The notes under the pieces were generated by a model. The model did not search any database and was not told where the DNA came from. It worked only from the letters and a program-made list of their open reading frames with translations. Source: Rheinheimera nanhaiensis E407-8 (GTDB lineage Bacteria > Pseudomonadota > Gammaproteobacteria > Enterobacterales > Alteromonadaceae). From it: a stretch of DNA of 57,494 nt. Positions 27,893 through 37,420 of the stretch are shown here, one piece after another; position 1 is the first letter of the stretch, and each line of letters opens with the position of its first letter. The position numbers and the translations under genes were made by a program. The stretch lies in assembly GCF_000296695.1 (NCBI RefSeq), contig NZ_BAFK01000023.1, positions 1 through 57,494 on the forward strand. Direction: 5' to 3'.

Positions 27893-28948
27893 TTACAGCT
27901 CTACCCGGGCCAGCCGGATCGCCTCCACAAATGGCTGATGCAGCGCCAATACGGTTTCCGGCGCCAGCTCGGCGCCGTCTTTGTCGCGCAGGCTGATGGC
28001 CGTTTGCTGGGCCACGCGGCTTAACACCAACTGGTATTCACCGTTAGCCACCGGTAATACCGGTTTCTCAGCCGAGCCCCAGATGCGCGACCACAAGCCC
28101 GGTTCCTGCCTGGTGTAGTTTAGATAGTAGGTAAAGACCGAACGGTTCATATCGGTCACTTCCAGATTAAGCTCGGTAAATACCGCTTCCAGCTGTGACC
28201 ACACCACGTCTATCGGTTGTGGTGACAATAACGCCGCGTTGCCGTTCGCATCCATCCCGGGCTCTAATGCTACATCGGGGGCTTTGGCTTTATTGGCCTG
28301 GGCAATAATGATTTCTTCTTTACCAATCCTGTCTATGATTTGGTTGAGTAACGCCACTTCCTGGCGCTGTGCTGCACGCCCAATCAGCTTGGCGTCTTCA
28401 TTAAAGTATTGATGCTCCAGCATAGAGACTGTCATGCTGGCTGAGCGGCCATGTGGCCTGGGTTCGATACGAATAGTGAACCTTGCCTGCTCCGTTTGCT
28501 GCACAGATTTCCAAAACCAAAAACCCTGCTCTTCGCTACGGCTGATCCAGCCGGTGGTATACACCAGACCTGTCTCGTCAGCGTCAAGCGCTACCCCTTG
28601 TTCAGAAAACTGCGTCTGTAACATTTGCTGTAAAAACGGCACTAAATCACCGGTGTAGTCATTACGGTCAAACCACACCCGCGACAGTTTATCGCCCTCT
28701 TCTACCCGGCTGCTGCTGGCCGTTGCCAGCACTAATGCCGGTGAACGGGTACCTGTCTCAGCTTGTGCCGCACTGGCTTCTGGGATATCAAACTGTGCCG
28801 GTTGTGCCGGCTGCGCTAAACCGGTGGGGATTTTAAGGCTGCTTACGCCTTTAGTGCCCTCATCCTGTGTTGGCTGCTGTGCCGAAAACAACGAGCATCC
28901 GGATAACAATACGCTGGCCACTAAACTACTTTTCACCCAATGTTGCAC
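27893..28948 (-). CDS. bamC: Outer membrane assembly lipoprotein BamC
   Basis: A 351-residue lipoprotein of the BAM complex that inserts beta-barrel proteins. The signal ends in a lipobox (VLLSGC, cysteine 18). Two helix-grip domains follow (about 110-210 and 235-345). The start codon is GTG, with AGGAG 7 bases upstream; no ATG fits. It follows dapA on the same strand after 51 bases, the same order as in E. coli. Confidence 0.93.
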   Translation of the reverse strand: MQHWVKSSLVASVLLSGCSLFSAQQPTQDEGTKGVSSLKIPTGLAQPAQPAQFDIPEASAAQAETGTRSPALVLATASSSRVEEGDKLSRVWFDRNDYTGDLVPFLQQMLQTQFSEQGVALDADETGLVYTTGWISRSEEQGFWFWKSVQQTEQARFTIRIEPRPHGRSASMTVSMLEHQYFNEDAKLIGRAAQRQEVALLNQIIDRIGKEEIIIAQANKAKAPDVALEPGMDANGNAALLSPQPIDVVWSQLEAVFTELNLEVTDMNRSVFTYYLNYTRQEPGLWSRIWGSAEKPVLPVANGEYQLVLSRVAQQTAISLRDKDGAELAPETVLALHQPFVEAIRLARVEL

Positions 28949-28999
28949 TTACTTACTCCTAAGATAAGGTGGCGCACAGTATAACTGCGCGCAACACCA

Positions 29000-29884
29000 T
29001 CAAACTGATATGCCGGCTTTTGCCAGTGCCTGTTCGATTACCGCCGCATGAATTGGTTCAAGCGGTGTCAGAGGCAGACGCATAGTGTCAGAGGCTATCA
29101 GGCCCATTTTTTTCAGCGCCCATTTTGCCGGTATTGGATTCGCTTCGATAAATAAATCATGATGCAGTGCCTGCAGCGGTGCATCGGTAGCTCTGGCAGA
29201 TGCCTCTTCGCCGGCCATGGCAAACTGGCAGAGTTTTGCCATCGCCGCTGGGGCTATATTGGCAGTCACCGAAATAACGCCATGCCCACCTTGTAACATA
29301 AAATCGCAGGCCGAAGCATCATCACCGCTTAACAGGGTAAAGCCAGTGGGACACAGCTGTTTTAGCTCGGCCAAGCGCTGCATAGAGCCGGTCGCTTCTT
29401 TAATACCAACGATATTGACGGTCTTACTCAGCTCTGCAACGGTTTCGGGCAGTAAATCTACGCCGGTACGGCCAGGTACGTTATACAGCAGCACAGGTTT
29501 ATCGCCCGCCGCCGCTGCAACCGCATTAAAATGCAGCACCATGCCTTTTTGCATCGGCTTATTGTAAAACGGCGTTACGGTTAAAAAACCGTCTATTGGC
29601 AAGCGCGCCAGGGCTTTGGTACGCTCAACCGCTTCGGCGGTGGCATTGGCACCGTTACCGGCGATAACGCCAATTTTGCCCTGTACCTGCTCACAGACTG
29701 CTGACATCACCTTAAGTTGTTCAGCAAAACTGATGGTTGCCGCCTCACCGGTGGTGCCCATAATAACCAGCCCATCGGTGCCGTTTTGCAGGTGAAAATC
29801 AACCAGTCGCGCTAAGCTGTGATAATCAATCTCGCCAGAATCCAGCATAGGTGTAACAAGCGCAACCCAACTTCCTTTGAACAT
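29000..29884 (-). CDS. dapA: 4-hydroxy-tetrahydrodipicolinate synthase
   Basis: A 294-residue aldolase condensing pyruvate with aspartate semialdehyde in lysine and diaminopimelate synthesis. The Schiff-base lysine is K162 (GIKEATG), with Y134 (LLYNVPGRTG) and the GTTGE motif at 43-47. The ATG at 29884 is chosen from the family start MFKGSWVALVTP. The window also has dapE and lysC of the same pathway at separate loci. Confidence 0.97.
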   Translation of the reverse strand: MFKGSWVALVTPMLDSGEIDYHSLARLVDFHLQNGTDGLVIMGTTGEAATISFAEQLKVMSAVCEQVQGKIGVIAGNGANATAEAVERTKALARLPIDGFLTVTPFYNKPMQKGMVLHFNAVAAAAGDKPVLLYNVPGRTGVDLLPETVAELSKTVNIVGIKEATGSMQRLAELKQLCPTGFTLLSGDDASACDFMLQGGHGVISVTANIAPAAMAKLCQFAMAGEEASARATDAPLQALHHDLFIEANPIPAKWALKKMGLIASDTMRLPLTPLEPIHAAVIEQALAKAGISV

Positions 29885-30066
29885 CGTAATACAAGCCCCG
29901 TCATCTGTAAGGGCGTCTATGTTAAAGAGACACCGGCCTAAACACAAGAAGCGCAGACGCAATGAGCAACATCAGCAAGCCAGATGACTTCAGCTAAGGG
30001 TATGTTACACTTGACGCCTTAATGTTGACCTCCTGTCTCTGTGCACAGCCTTCAGGGTTTTATACT

Positions 30067-30591
30067 ATGCCTCAACAACTTGTTGTCACCGCGATCGGCA
30101 CTGACCGGACCGGTATTGTTAGTAAGCTGGCGCGTTTAGTCACCGATTGCAACTGTAATATCACCGATAGCCGCATGGCCATTTTTGGTGGCGAATTTAC
30201 CTTTATCATGTTGTTATCCGGTGATCCGGCCTCGATCAGCCGGATAGAACATTTATTACCCGGTCTTGGGTTGGAACTTGATCTGACTACCATGACCAAA
30301 CGTACTGGTGCCCACCAAAGCAGAGCCGTGGCTGCACATTATGTGCTGGACTACACCGGTGCAGACAGGGTTGGCACCTTAGGTGCGATAACCGGTTTAC
30401 TGGCCAGTCATCAGGTGTATATCGGCTCTTTACAATCGCAAAGCCGGTTAGATGCCAGCGGGGTGTTACAGATGCATACCCAAATGACGCTGGAAATCCC
30501 CGAAGGCGAACAGCCCGATGCTATTCGTGCGGCAGTGATGGCGCTGTTGGCTGAGATGAATTTAACCGGCAGTTTTCATGCCCAGGTATAA
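30067..30591 (+). CDS. gcvR: Glycine cleavage system regulator GcvR
   Basis: A 174-residue protein of two ACT domains (about 5-75 and 92-165). In E. coli GcvR binds GcvA and, with glycine as the switch, represses gcvTHP. The first domain reads VVTAIGTDRTGIVSKLARLV, typical of amino-acid-sensing ACT domains. The ATG at 30067 is chosen from the family start. It is divergent from dapA; gcvR-bcp next to dapA-bamC is the same neighbourhood as in E. coli. Confidence 0.9.
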   Translation: MPQQLVVTAIGTDRTGIVSKLARLVTDCNCNITDSRMAIFGGEFTFIMLLSGDPASISRIEHLLPGLGLELDLTTMTKRTGAHQSRAVAAHYVLDYTGADRVGTLGAITGLLASHQVYIGSLQSQSRLDASGVLQMHTQMTLEIPEGEQPDAIRAAVMALLAEMNLTGSFHAQV

Positions 30592-30652
30592 CAACACCCG
30601 GATGGAACAGCTCTGGGTGTAACGCCAGATATCATAAATAGAGGGAAGCAAC

Positions 30653-31117
30653 ATGAGCTATTTAGCCGCTGGCCAGAGCGCGCCAGACTTTACCTTAGCA
30701 GATCAACACAATCAGCCCGTTACCTTATCTGCCTTATTAAAACAGCAACGCGTGCTGGTATATTTTTACCCTAAAGCCATGACGCCCGGCTGTACCGTGC
30801 AGGCCTGTGGCCTGCGCGACAGTAAAGATGAGCTAAGCGCCAAAGGCGTCACTGTCGTAGGCATCAGCACCGATGCACCGGCAAAACTGGCCAAGTTTGC
30901 CCAGCGCGACCAGCTAAACTTTACCCTGCTGTCAGACGAAGACCACAAAGTGGCGGACGCTTTTGGTGTCTGGGGCGAGAAAAAATTTATGGGTAAAGTG
31001 TATGACGGTTTACACCGCATCAGTTTTTTAATCGGCCAGGATGGCAAAGTCGAAAAAGTCTTTGCTGATTTTAAAACCAAAGACCACCATCAGGTAGTGC
31101 TCAATTATCTGGCCTAA
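30653..31117 (+). CDS. bcp: Thioredoxin-dependent thiol peroxidase Bcp
   Basis: A 154-residue peroxiredoxin of the BCP/PrxQ type. The peroxidatic cysteine C47 and resolving cysteine C52 are in PKAMTPGCTVQACGLRD, five residues apart as in atypical 2-Cys members. It reduces H2O2 and organic peroxides with thioredoxin. GAGGGAAGC precedes the ATG. A hairpin (ACACCC/GGGTGT, 30594-30620) lies between it and gcvR. Confidence 0.97.
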   Translation: MSYLAAGQSAPDFTLADQHNQPVTLSALLKQQRVLVYFYPKAMTPGCTVQACGLRDSKDELSAKGVTVVGISTDAPAKLAKFAQRDQLNFTLLSDEDHKVADAFGVWGEKKFMGKVYDGLHRISFLIGQDGKVEKVFADFKTKDHHQVVLNYLA

Positions 31118-31147
31118 CACTCTTACTATGCTAGCGGGGAGAACATA

Positions 31148-32254
31148 ATGAAAAAGATACTACTAAGCCTGGCTATCGCCTCGGCCCTTTGCGGTAATGC
31201 AGCCGCGACAGTACTGAACACCGAAAAAGCGCATATCCAGGTGGATACCCTGGTATCCGGCCTGAAACACCCCTGGGGCATAAGCTTTTTGCCCGATGGC
31301 CGTCTGCTGGTAACCGAGCGTAACGGTGGCTTACTGCTGGTATCCGCTGATGGTAAAAGCAAAACCGCACTGAGCGGCTTACCAGCGATTGAAGCCAAAG
31401 GCCAGGGCGGCTTGCTCGATGTGGTGTTGTCACCGGATTTTGCCAACAACAACCGGTTATTTTTCAGCTTCAGCGAGCCCGGTGAGGGCGGCAGCAGCAC
31501 AGCAGTCGCCAGTGCTATTTTGCGCGGTGACGCCCTTACTGAGGTTAAGGTTATTTTTAGCCAGCAGCCTAAAGTGGATGCCCGTCACCATTTTGGCAGC
31601 CGGTTAGTGTTTGATAACGATGGCAACCTGTTTATCACCATGGGCGATCGCGGCAGCCAGCGTAATGAAGCGCAAAACCTGGCCAATCATATCGGTACCG
31701 TATCGCGCGTTACGCCAGAGGGTGCTGCGGTAAAAACTAACCCCTTTGTTGATAACAAAGACGCCAGGGCAGAAATTTGGTCGTACGGTCATCGCAATAT
31801 TCAGGGCGCGGCACTGCACCCAACTACCGGCGAGCTGTGGACCCATGAACACGGCCCTCAGGGTGGTGATGAAATTAACATTGCCCGGGCCGGTAAAAAT
31901 TATGGCTGGCCGGTGATCACCTATGGTGAGGAATATGGCGGCGGCGTAATCGGTAAAAAGCAACAAGCCGGTTTAGAGCAACCGCTGCATTACTGGGTAC
32001 CCTCTATCGCCCCCAGCGGTATGGTGTTTTACGGTGCTGAGCTATTCAGTGGCTGGAAAAACAATATGTTGGTTGGCTCGTTAAAATTCGGCCAGTTGGT
32101 GCGCCTGGAGCTGGATGGCGAAAAAGTGGCACATGAAGAGCGTATTATGATTGGCCAACGCATTCGTGATGTCGAGCAAGGGCCAGACGGCGCCGTGTAT
32201 TTACTTACCGACAGCAGCGATGGCCAGGTGCTGCGGTTAACGCCGGCACAATAA
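31148..32254 (+). CDS. PQQ-dependent sugar dehydrogenase (YliI/Asd-like), periplasmic
   Basis: A 368-residue six-bladed propeller enzyme with a signal peptide (about 1-21, ending CGNAAAT). It matches the soluble aldose sugar dehydrogenase family: HPWGISFLPDGRLLVTER, the catalytic H in DARHHFGSRLVF, and YGHRNIQGAALHP followed by WTHEHGPQGGDEINI. Such enzymes oxidise sugars with bound pyrroloquinoline quinone. No PQQ synthesis genes are in the window. Its TAA is followed directly by the ATG of a PqqU-like receptor, which suggests cofactor import. Confidence 0.9.
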   Translation: MKKILLSLAIASALCGNAAATVLNTEKAHIQVDTLVSGLKHPWGISFLPDGRLLVTERNGGLLLVSADGKSKTALSGLPAIEAKGQGGLLDVVLSPDFANNNRLFFSFSEPGEGGSSTAVASAILRGDALTEVKVIFSQQPKVDARHHFGSRLVFDNDGNLFITMGDRGSQRNEAQNLANHIGTVSRVTPEGAAVKTNPFVDNKDARAEIWSYGHRNIQGAALHPTTGELWTHEHGPQGGDEINIARAGKNYGWPVITYGEEYGGGVIGKKQQAGLEQPLHYWVPSIAPSGMVFYGAELFSGWKNNMLVGSLKFGQLVRLELDGEKVAHEERIMIGQRIRDVEQGPDGAVYLLTDSSDGQVLRLTPAQ

Positions 32255-34294
32255 ATGACAGGCAAGACAACCGGTGCCGCTAGCATGCTGTCTACGCTGG
32301 CACTGGCGCTTAGTTACAGCAGCCCTGCGTTCGCACAACAAACAGCTACGGCAGATAACACCGAAGTTATAGTGGTAAGTGCCTCACTGCAGCGTGAGGC
32401 CTGGCTTAACAGCCCGGCCTCAACGGCGTTATCCTTTACCCCTGACAGCGGTATTTTAATTGACAGTGCCCAGCTGTTTGCCGGCCTGGTTGGTGTGCAA
32501 GCCGACAGCCGGGCCAACTTTGCTCAGGATACCCGTTTAAGTGTGCGCGGTTTTGGCAGTCGCAGTGCCTTTGGTATCCGCTCGTTGTACTTACAGCAAG
32601 ACGGCATTCCCATTTCAACGCCCGATGGCCAGGGGCAGTTATCGAGCATTTTGCTCGACAACATTGAAAGTGTAGAAGTATTAAAAGGCCCAATGGCGAC
32701 CTTATACGGCAATGCTTCCGGTGGCGTGATTTCATTGTTCAGCCGCACACCGGTGCAAAACGCGGCTGGCGTTGCGCTGGCAGGCTCTGAGCAGCACCGG
32801 CAGTATCAGCTGTTTGCTGACTGGGTATCGGGTGAAAGCAGCTTAAGCGCCAGTGCCAAACATTTCACCACCGACGGCTACCGGCCGCACTCACAGGCCG
32901 AGAAACAGCAAGCCCAGCTGCTGTACCGCACAGCGATAGCTGAGCATGCCCGCCTGAGCGCCCGGCTGGACTATGCACGCGACCCGCAATTACAGGATCC
33001 GCTGGGGCTAAGCCTGGACGCCTGGCGTGCAAACCCGACGCAAACCGATACTGCAGCACAGCGGTTTGATACCGAGAAAAACAGCAGACAGCGTCAGCTC
33101 AGTGTCAGCCTGTCGGATTACCGGCACACCGATGCCTGGCAAATCAGTGCCTGGCTGGGTGAGCGGTACATTGGTCAGCGCCTGGCGTTTACCGGCAGCG
33201 CGCCAACCTCTGCCGGCGGCGAAGTGGTACTGGACCGCCAGTTTAGCGGCCTTAATGCCCATTACCGGCTGCTACAGGGCGAAACCTATCAGCTGCGTGT
33301 CGGCGCCAGTGTCATGCAAAGCGATGACGACCGGCTGGGTTTTATTAACGACTTTGGCCAGCGCGGCGAGCTGCGCCGCGATCAGACCGACAGTGCCAAT
33401 AACACTGATGTGTTTGTCCGCGGCCAGTGGCAACCGGCAAAGCGCTGGCAACTGCAGGCAGGCTGGCGCTACAGTGAGCTAAAGCTGAAAATAGCTGACC
33501 GCTACATTAACGCGGATAACCCGGACGACAGTGGCAGCAAAGCCTTTTATAACCAGGCGCTGGCGGCCGGCGTCAATTATCGGCTTAATGACAACCTGAG
33601 TGCGTTTTTAAGTGCTGCCCGCGGTTTTGAAAGCCCTACTCTTGCCGAAATAGCCTACAAAGCTGATGACAACGGCATCAATCTGGCGCTGGATGCCAGT
33701 CGCAACCGGCAATGGGAAAGCGGCCTGAAATGGCAACACCGCGGTATTAGCGGCAGTATCAGCCTGTTTGATATTCAAACTACCGATGAGTTGGTGGTCG
33801 ATCAGGCGGTTGGCGGCCGCACCAGCTATCGCAATGCCGCCCAGACCGCGCGCCGCGGCGCTGAGCTGCAACTTAGCTGGCGCCACAATGACTATATCCG
33901 CCAGCAGCTTGGCGCCCATTATCTGAGCGCCGAGTTTGATGCCGGCGAGCTGAGCGGTAAGCGCTTGCCAGGTGTGGCAAAGCAGCAGCTGGACTGGCAG
34001 CTTGAACTAACACCCTGGCAGGATAACACCGTCCTTAGCCTGCAAAGCCGTTATCGCAGTAAGGTTTATGTAGATGATGATAACAGCGCAGCAGCCCCTG
34101 CGGCACTGACCTTTTCGCTCGGTGCACGACACAGCCAGCAACTGCAACCACTGATATTGGATTACTGGCTGGCCCTGGACAACCTGACCGACAAAACCTA
34201 TGTCGGCTCGGTGATTGTCAATAATGGCCGGCCGATAGAGCCGGCAGCGGGACGTGAGCTAAGCGCCGGTGTCAGCGCCCGTTTCTATTGGTAA
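32255..34294 (+). CDS. TonB-dependent receptor, PqqU/YncD-like
   Basis: A 679-residue outer membrane receptor. Signal peptide about 1-27 (PAFAQQ), plug domain about 50-160, then a 22-strand barrel ending in an aromatic residue (ARFYW). Similarity to E. coli YncD/PqqU, as I recall it, is strong over the whole length: LSVRGFGSRSAFGIR, DGIPISTPDGQGQ, LYGNASGGV, AARGFESPTLAEIAYKADD, GGRTSYRNAAQTARRGAEL and NLTDKTYVGSVIVN. PqqU imports PQQ. The ATG directly follows the dehydrogenase stop (TAAATG), so translation is coupled. No separate ribosome site is clear. Substrate PQQ is an inference from similarity and context. Confidence 0.85.
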   Translation: MTGKTTGAASMLSTLALALSYSSPAFAQQTATADNTEVIVVSASLQREAWLNSPASTALSFTPDSGILIDSAQLFAGLVGVQADSRANFAQDTRLSVRGFGSRSAFGIRSLYLQQDGIPISTPDGQGQLSSILLDNIESVEVLKGPMATLYGNASGGVISLFSRTPVQNAAGVALAGSEQHRQYQLFADWVSGESSLSASAKHFTTDGYRPHSQAEKQQAQLLYRTAIAEHARLSARLDYARDPQLQDPLGLSLDAWRANPTQTDTAAQRFDTEKNSRQRQLSVSLSDYRHTDAWQISAWLGERYIGQRLAFTGSAPTSAGGEVVLDRQFSGLNAHYRLLQGETYQLRVGASVMQSDDDRLGFINDFGQRGELRRDQTDSANNTDVFVRGQWQPAKRWQLQAGWRYSELKLKIADRYINADNPDDSGSKAFYNQALAAGVNYRLNDNLSAFLSAARGFESPTLAEIAYKADDNGINLALDASRNRQWESGLKWQHRGISGSISLFDIQTTDELVVDQAVGGRTSYRNAAQTARRGAELQLSWRHNDYIRQQLGAHYLSAEFDAGELSGKRLPGVAKQQLDWQLELTPWQDNTVLSLQSRYRSKVYVDDDNSAAAPAALTFSLGARHSQQLQPLILDYWLALDNLTDKTYVGSVIVNNGRPIEPAAGRELSAGVSARFYW

Positions 34295-34312
34295 ACATGC
34301 ATCCGTAGCGCC

Positions 34313-35392
34313 TCACACGCTGTTACTTTCTGCCTGGTCGGGGTGCACCCGCGTCGACCAGGCATTTACTGTCGCCTTCACCAGTGACGCCAGCGGTATC
34401 GCAAAAAAGATCCCCCAGAAGCCAAACAGGCCACCAAAAAACAGCACCGCAATAATAATAAACACCGGGTTTAAATTAACCACCTCAGAAAATAATACCG
34501 GCACCAGCAAGTTTCCGTCCAGCGCCTGAATAATGCCGTAGGCCAGCATCAGGTAACCAAACTCGGCACTGGGGCCCCACTGAAAAAACGCCACCAGCGC
34601 TACCGGCAAGGTCACCACAGCGGCACCCACATATGGGATCAATACCGACAGCCCCACTAACACGCCCAGCAGCAGCGGGTAATTCAGGCCAAACAAGGCA
34701 AACACGATATAACTGGTGGTGCCGACAATCAGGATCTCCAAAATTTTACCGCGGATATAGTTCATGATCTGCATATTCATCTCATGCCAGACCTGGCTTA
34801 TCAATTTACGCTCGGTCGGCAGCAGTTGCACAAAACTGCTGGTAAGCTGGGCTTTGTCCTTTAGCATAAAAAACACCATCAGCGGCACCAACACCAGATA
34901 AATCAGCAAGGCCACCAAATCGACAATCGACGCCAGTGATAACTGCAGCATATCGCGGCCAAAGCCCATCAAGCGCTCGTCTACCGAATGCATAAACAGG
35001 TTAATTTGCTCGACACTGACCATACCGGGAAAGGCTTCCGGCAGCTCAAGCAGGTAAGCCTTACCCTGCTCAATCATTTGCGGTAAATCACGCAGTAAAT
35101 TACGGCCCTGGTACCACACCAGCGGGATGATCCACATCAGCGTTAAGGTTGCCACGCCAACAAAGGCCGACACCACGACGATGGTGCTCACGGCGCGCGA
35201 TAAGCCTAACCTGGCTAATCTTACAACCGGCCATTCCAGCAAATAGGCCAGCGCAATCGCCACTAATACCGGCGCTAAAATACCACTTAGCCAGTAAATG
35301 GCCATAAAACCGATCACCAGTAACAAAAACAGCGTGACAACCTGAGGATCTGAAAACTTATGCAGGTACCACTTTTTTAACCAATCCAACAT
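34313..35392 (-). CDS. perM: AI-2E family transporter PerM
   Basis: A 359-residue membrane protein with about eight helices and the AI-2E transporter pattern (VALAYLLEWPVVRL, PLMVFFMLKD, GLSVLIPYVGAAVVTLP). E. coli PerM (YfgO) is a permease of unknown cargo next to bepA. The ATG at 35392 is taken because MLDWLKKWYLHKFSDPQ matches the family start. It is divergent from bepA, as in E. coli. Confidence 0.9.
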   Translation of the reverse strand: MLDWLKKWYLHKFSDPQVVTLFLLLVIGFMAIYWLSGILAPVLVAIALAYLLEWPVVRLARLGLSRAVSTIVVVSAFVGVATLTLMWIIPLVWYQGRNLLRDLPQMIEQGKAYLLELPEAFPGMVSVEQINLFMHSVDERLMGFGRDMLQLSLASIVDLVALLIYLVLVPLMVFFMLKDKAQLTSSFVQLLPTERKLISQVWHEMNMQIMNYIRGKILEILIVGTTSYIVFALFGLNYPLLLGVLVGLSVLIPYVGAAVVTLPVALVAFFQWGPSAEFGYLMLAYGIIQALDGNLLVPVLFSEVVNLNPVFIIIAVLFFGGLFGFWGIFFAIPLASLVKATVNAWSTRVHPDQAESNSV

Positions 35393-35597
35393 TAGCCAAC
35401 TCCAGTAAAGTATCAGTGCCAAGCGCAATAAACGCTTCGCAGTATAACGAAGAAAGCAAGAATTTGGTGCTTAACTGTGAGCAGACGACGAATTTATGCT
35501 AAATTAGCGGCCGCTGCCGTTGGAACTAATCGACACAAACTCAGACAAAGTGAGCAATGTTAGCTATCTATCACGCATCAGGGCGGGCGATCCTTTT

Positions 35598-37043
35598 ATG
35601 ACGTTTTATGCTGTACAAAAACCGTTAGTTTGCCTGCTGGCACTGTGGCTAGCCACTGTACCCACCGCGGCCCAGGCCTCACTGCCCGACCTGGGCGGCA
35701 ATGCCTTTAGCACCATTACCCCGGACAAAGAAAAGCAGCTGGGCGATGTCATGATGCGCCAAACCCGCGGCAGCCTGCCTATGGTGTACGACCCTTTACT
35801 GGATGAGTACATTAACTCGCTGGGTAACCGCCTGGTAGCGCGTGCTAATGACGTCAAGTTCCCGTTTAAGTTTTACTGGGTACAGGATAAAAACATCAAC
35901 GCTTTCGCCACCCTTGGCGGCAATATTGCTTCGCACACCGGCACCCTGGCGGTGGCGGACAACGAAAGCGAGTTTGCCTCGGTAATGGCGCACGAAATTG
36001 CCCACGTTACCCAGCGCCACATTGCCCGTTTTGTTGAAGCGCAAAGCCAAAAAGCCCCCCTCACGCTGGCCGGCATTTTAGGCGCTATAGTACTGGCCAC
36101 AGTTAACCCCGATGCCGGCATGGCGGCCATGATGGCCACGCAAGGCGCTGCGCAGCAAAGCGCGATTAATTTTACCCGCAGTAATGAGCAGGAAGCTGAT
36201 CGTATTGGTATGCAAATATTGGCCGATGCAGGGTTTGACCCACACGCCGTGCCGGATTTCTTTCGTAAGCTGACCGAGCAAAGCCGCTTTATCAACCAGC
36301 AGCTGGCGTTTTTGCAAACCCACCCCTTATCACAAAGCCGGGTCAGTGACACCCGATTAAGAGCTGAGCAATTCCAGCGTCGCTTTATCCCCGACAGCCA
36401 GGACTTTACCCTAAGCCGGGCCAGGGTATTAGCACGCTATCATTACAGCAAGCAGGACGCCGAAACCGTGTTTCGCAAAATGCTGAGCGAGCCCGGTGGC
36501 AATACCAAAGCCAATCAGTATGGGCTGGCCATCGCCTTGCTGGATAACAACAAGTTAGATGCCGCACGCAAGCAAATTGAAACCCTGCTGGCGCAGGATG
36601 AGCATAATCTGTACTACGTTGACGTTTACACCGATATTCTGCTGGCACAAAAAGAGTACCAGCTGTGCCTGGACATGCTGGAGCAGCAATATATGCTCAG
36701 GCCGAATAATCAGGTGGTCACGCTAAATTACGCCAATGCGGCGCTAAAATCCGGCGCTAACCGCTTAGCAATACACCTGCTAAAAAGCCTGTTGTTTTAT
36801 AAACACGACAGTATCTTAGCCTATGATTTACTCTCAGATGCCTATAAAGCCACCGGCGATATAGCGCGTTTTTATGAAGCGCGCGCCGATTTAAGTTATC
36901 AGCTGGCCAATTATCCGCTCGCTATTGATGATCTGAACGAAGCGCTAAATTACCTGAAACCGGAAGAAAAACTGGAAAACCGCCGGCTGGAAGCGAAAAA
37001 ACGTCAACTACAGGCTGAATTTGACCGCTTACGCCGCATGTAA
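35598..37043 (+). CDS. bepA: Beta-barrel assembly-enhancing protease BepA
   Basis: A 481-residue periplasmic M48 metalloprotease with chaperone activity that helps LptD and other barrels fold or degrades stalled ones. Signal peptide about 1-28 (TAAQA-S). Zinc motif HEIAH at 132-136, third ligand E199 (NEQEADRIG), and the regulatory histidine in LQTHPLSQSR. C-terminal TPR repeats run from about 290. The ATG at 35598 directly precedes the signal peptide; an earlier in-frame ATG would mask it. Confidence 0.93.
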   Translation: MTFYAVQKPLVCLLALWLATVPTAAQASLPDLGGNAFSTITPDKEKQLGDVMMRQTRGSLPMVYDPLLDEYINSLGNRLVARANDVKFPFKFYWVQDKNINAFATLGGNIASHTGTLAVADNESEFASVMAHEIAHVTQRHIARFVEAQSQKAPLTLAGILGAIVLATVNPDAGMAAMMATQGAAQQSAINFTRSNEQEADRIGMQILADAGFDPHAVPDFFRKLTEQSRFINQQLAFLQTHPLSQSRVSDTRLRAEQFQRRFIPDSQDFTLSRARVLARYHYSKQDAETVFRKMLSEPGGNTKANQYGLAIALLDNNKLDAARKQIETLLAQDEHNLYYVDVYTDILLAQKEYQLCLDMLEQQYMLRPNNQVVTLNYANAALKSGANRLAIHLLKSLLFYKHDSILAYDLLSDAYKATGDIARFYEARADLSYQLANYPLAIDDLNEALNYLKPEEKLENRRLEAKKRQLQAEFDRLRRM

Positions 37044-37072
37044 ACAGCCAGACACAACCACAGGACAACCGC

Positions 37073-37420
37073 ATGTTTACCATTTACCATAACCCGCGCT
37101 GCTCAAAAAGCCGTGAAGCGCTGGCGCTGCTGCAACAGCACACTGAGCAAGTTAGCGTTATTGAATACCTGAAAACACCGCCCAGCACGGCTGAACTGGC
37201 CGCCCTGCTGAAAAAACTTAACATCAGCGCCCGGCAATTGCTGCGCAGCAAAGAAGACGAGTACCAAAGGCTTGGGCTGGATAACCCGGCGCTGTCCGAG
37301 CAACAGCTGCTGGCGGTGATGCAGCAACACCCTAAACTGATTGAACGGCCAATAGTCGTGCGTGGTGAGCGTGCTGTTATTGGCCGGCCGCTTAGCAACG
37401 TTGAAACCTTGCTGCCATGA
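37073..37420 (+). CDS. yfgD: ArsC/YfgD-type arsenate reductase-like protein
   Basis: A 115-residue protein with the ArsC active site HNPRCSKSREALALL (C10) and the arginine-containing RPIVV element at about residue 92. This is the glutaredoxin-linked branch. The position after bepA is the same as E. coli yfgD, where arsenate reduction has not been proven. AGGACAACC precedes the ATG. It overlaps the WrbA-like gene by 4 bases. Confidence 0.9.
   Translation: MFTIYHNPRCSKSREALALLQQHTEQVSVIEYLKTPPSTAELAALLKKLNISARQLLRSKEDEYQRLGLDNPALSEQQLLAVMQQHPKLIERPIVVRGERAVIGRPLSNVETLLP

Noticed and set aside
35521..35549. Possible sigma-E promoter before bepA (GGAACT then ACAAA)
   Set aside because: The -35 half fits, but the -10 half matches the consensus poorly at the needed spacing. 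E. coli bepA is linked to envelope stress, so it stays only a possibility.
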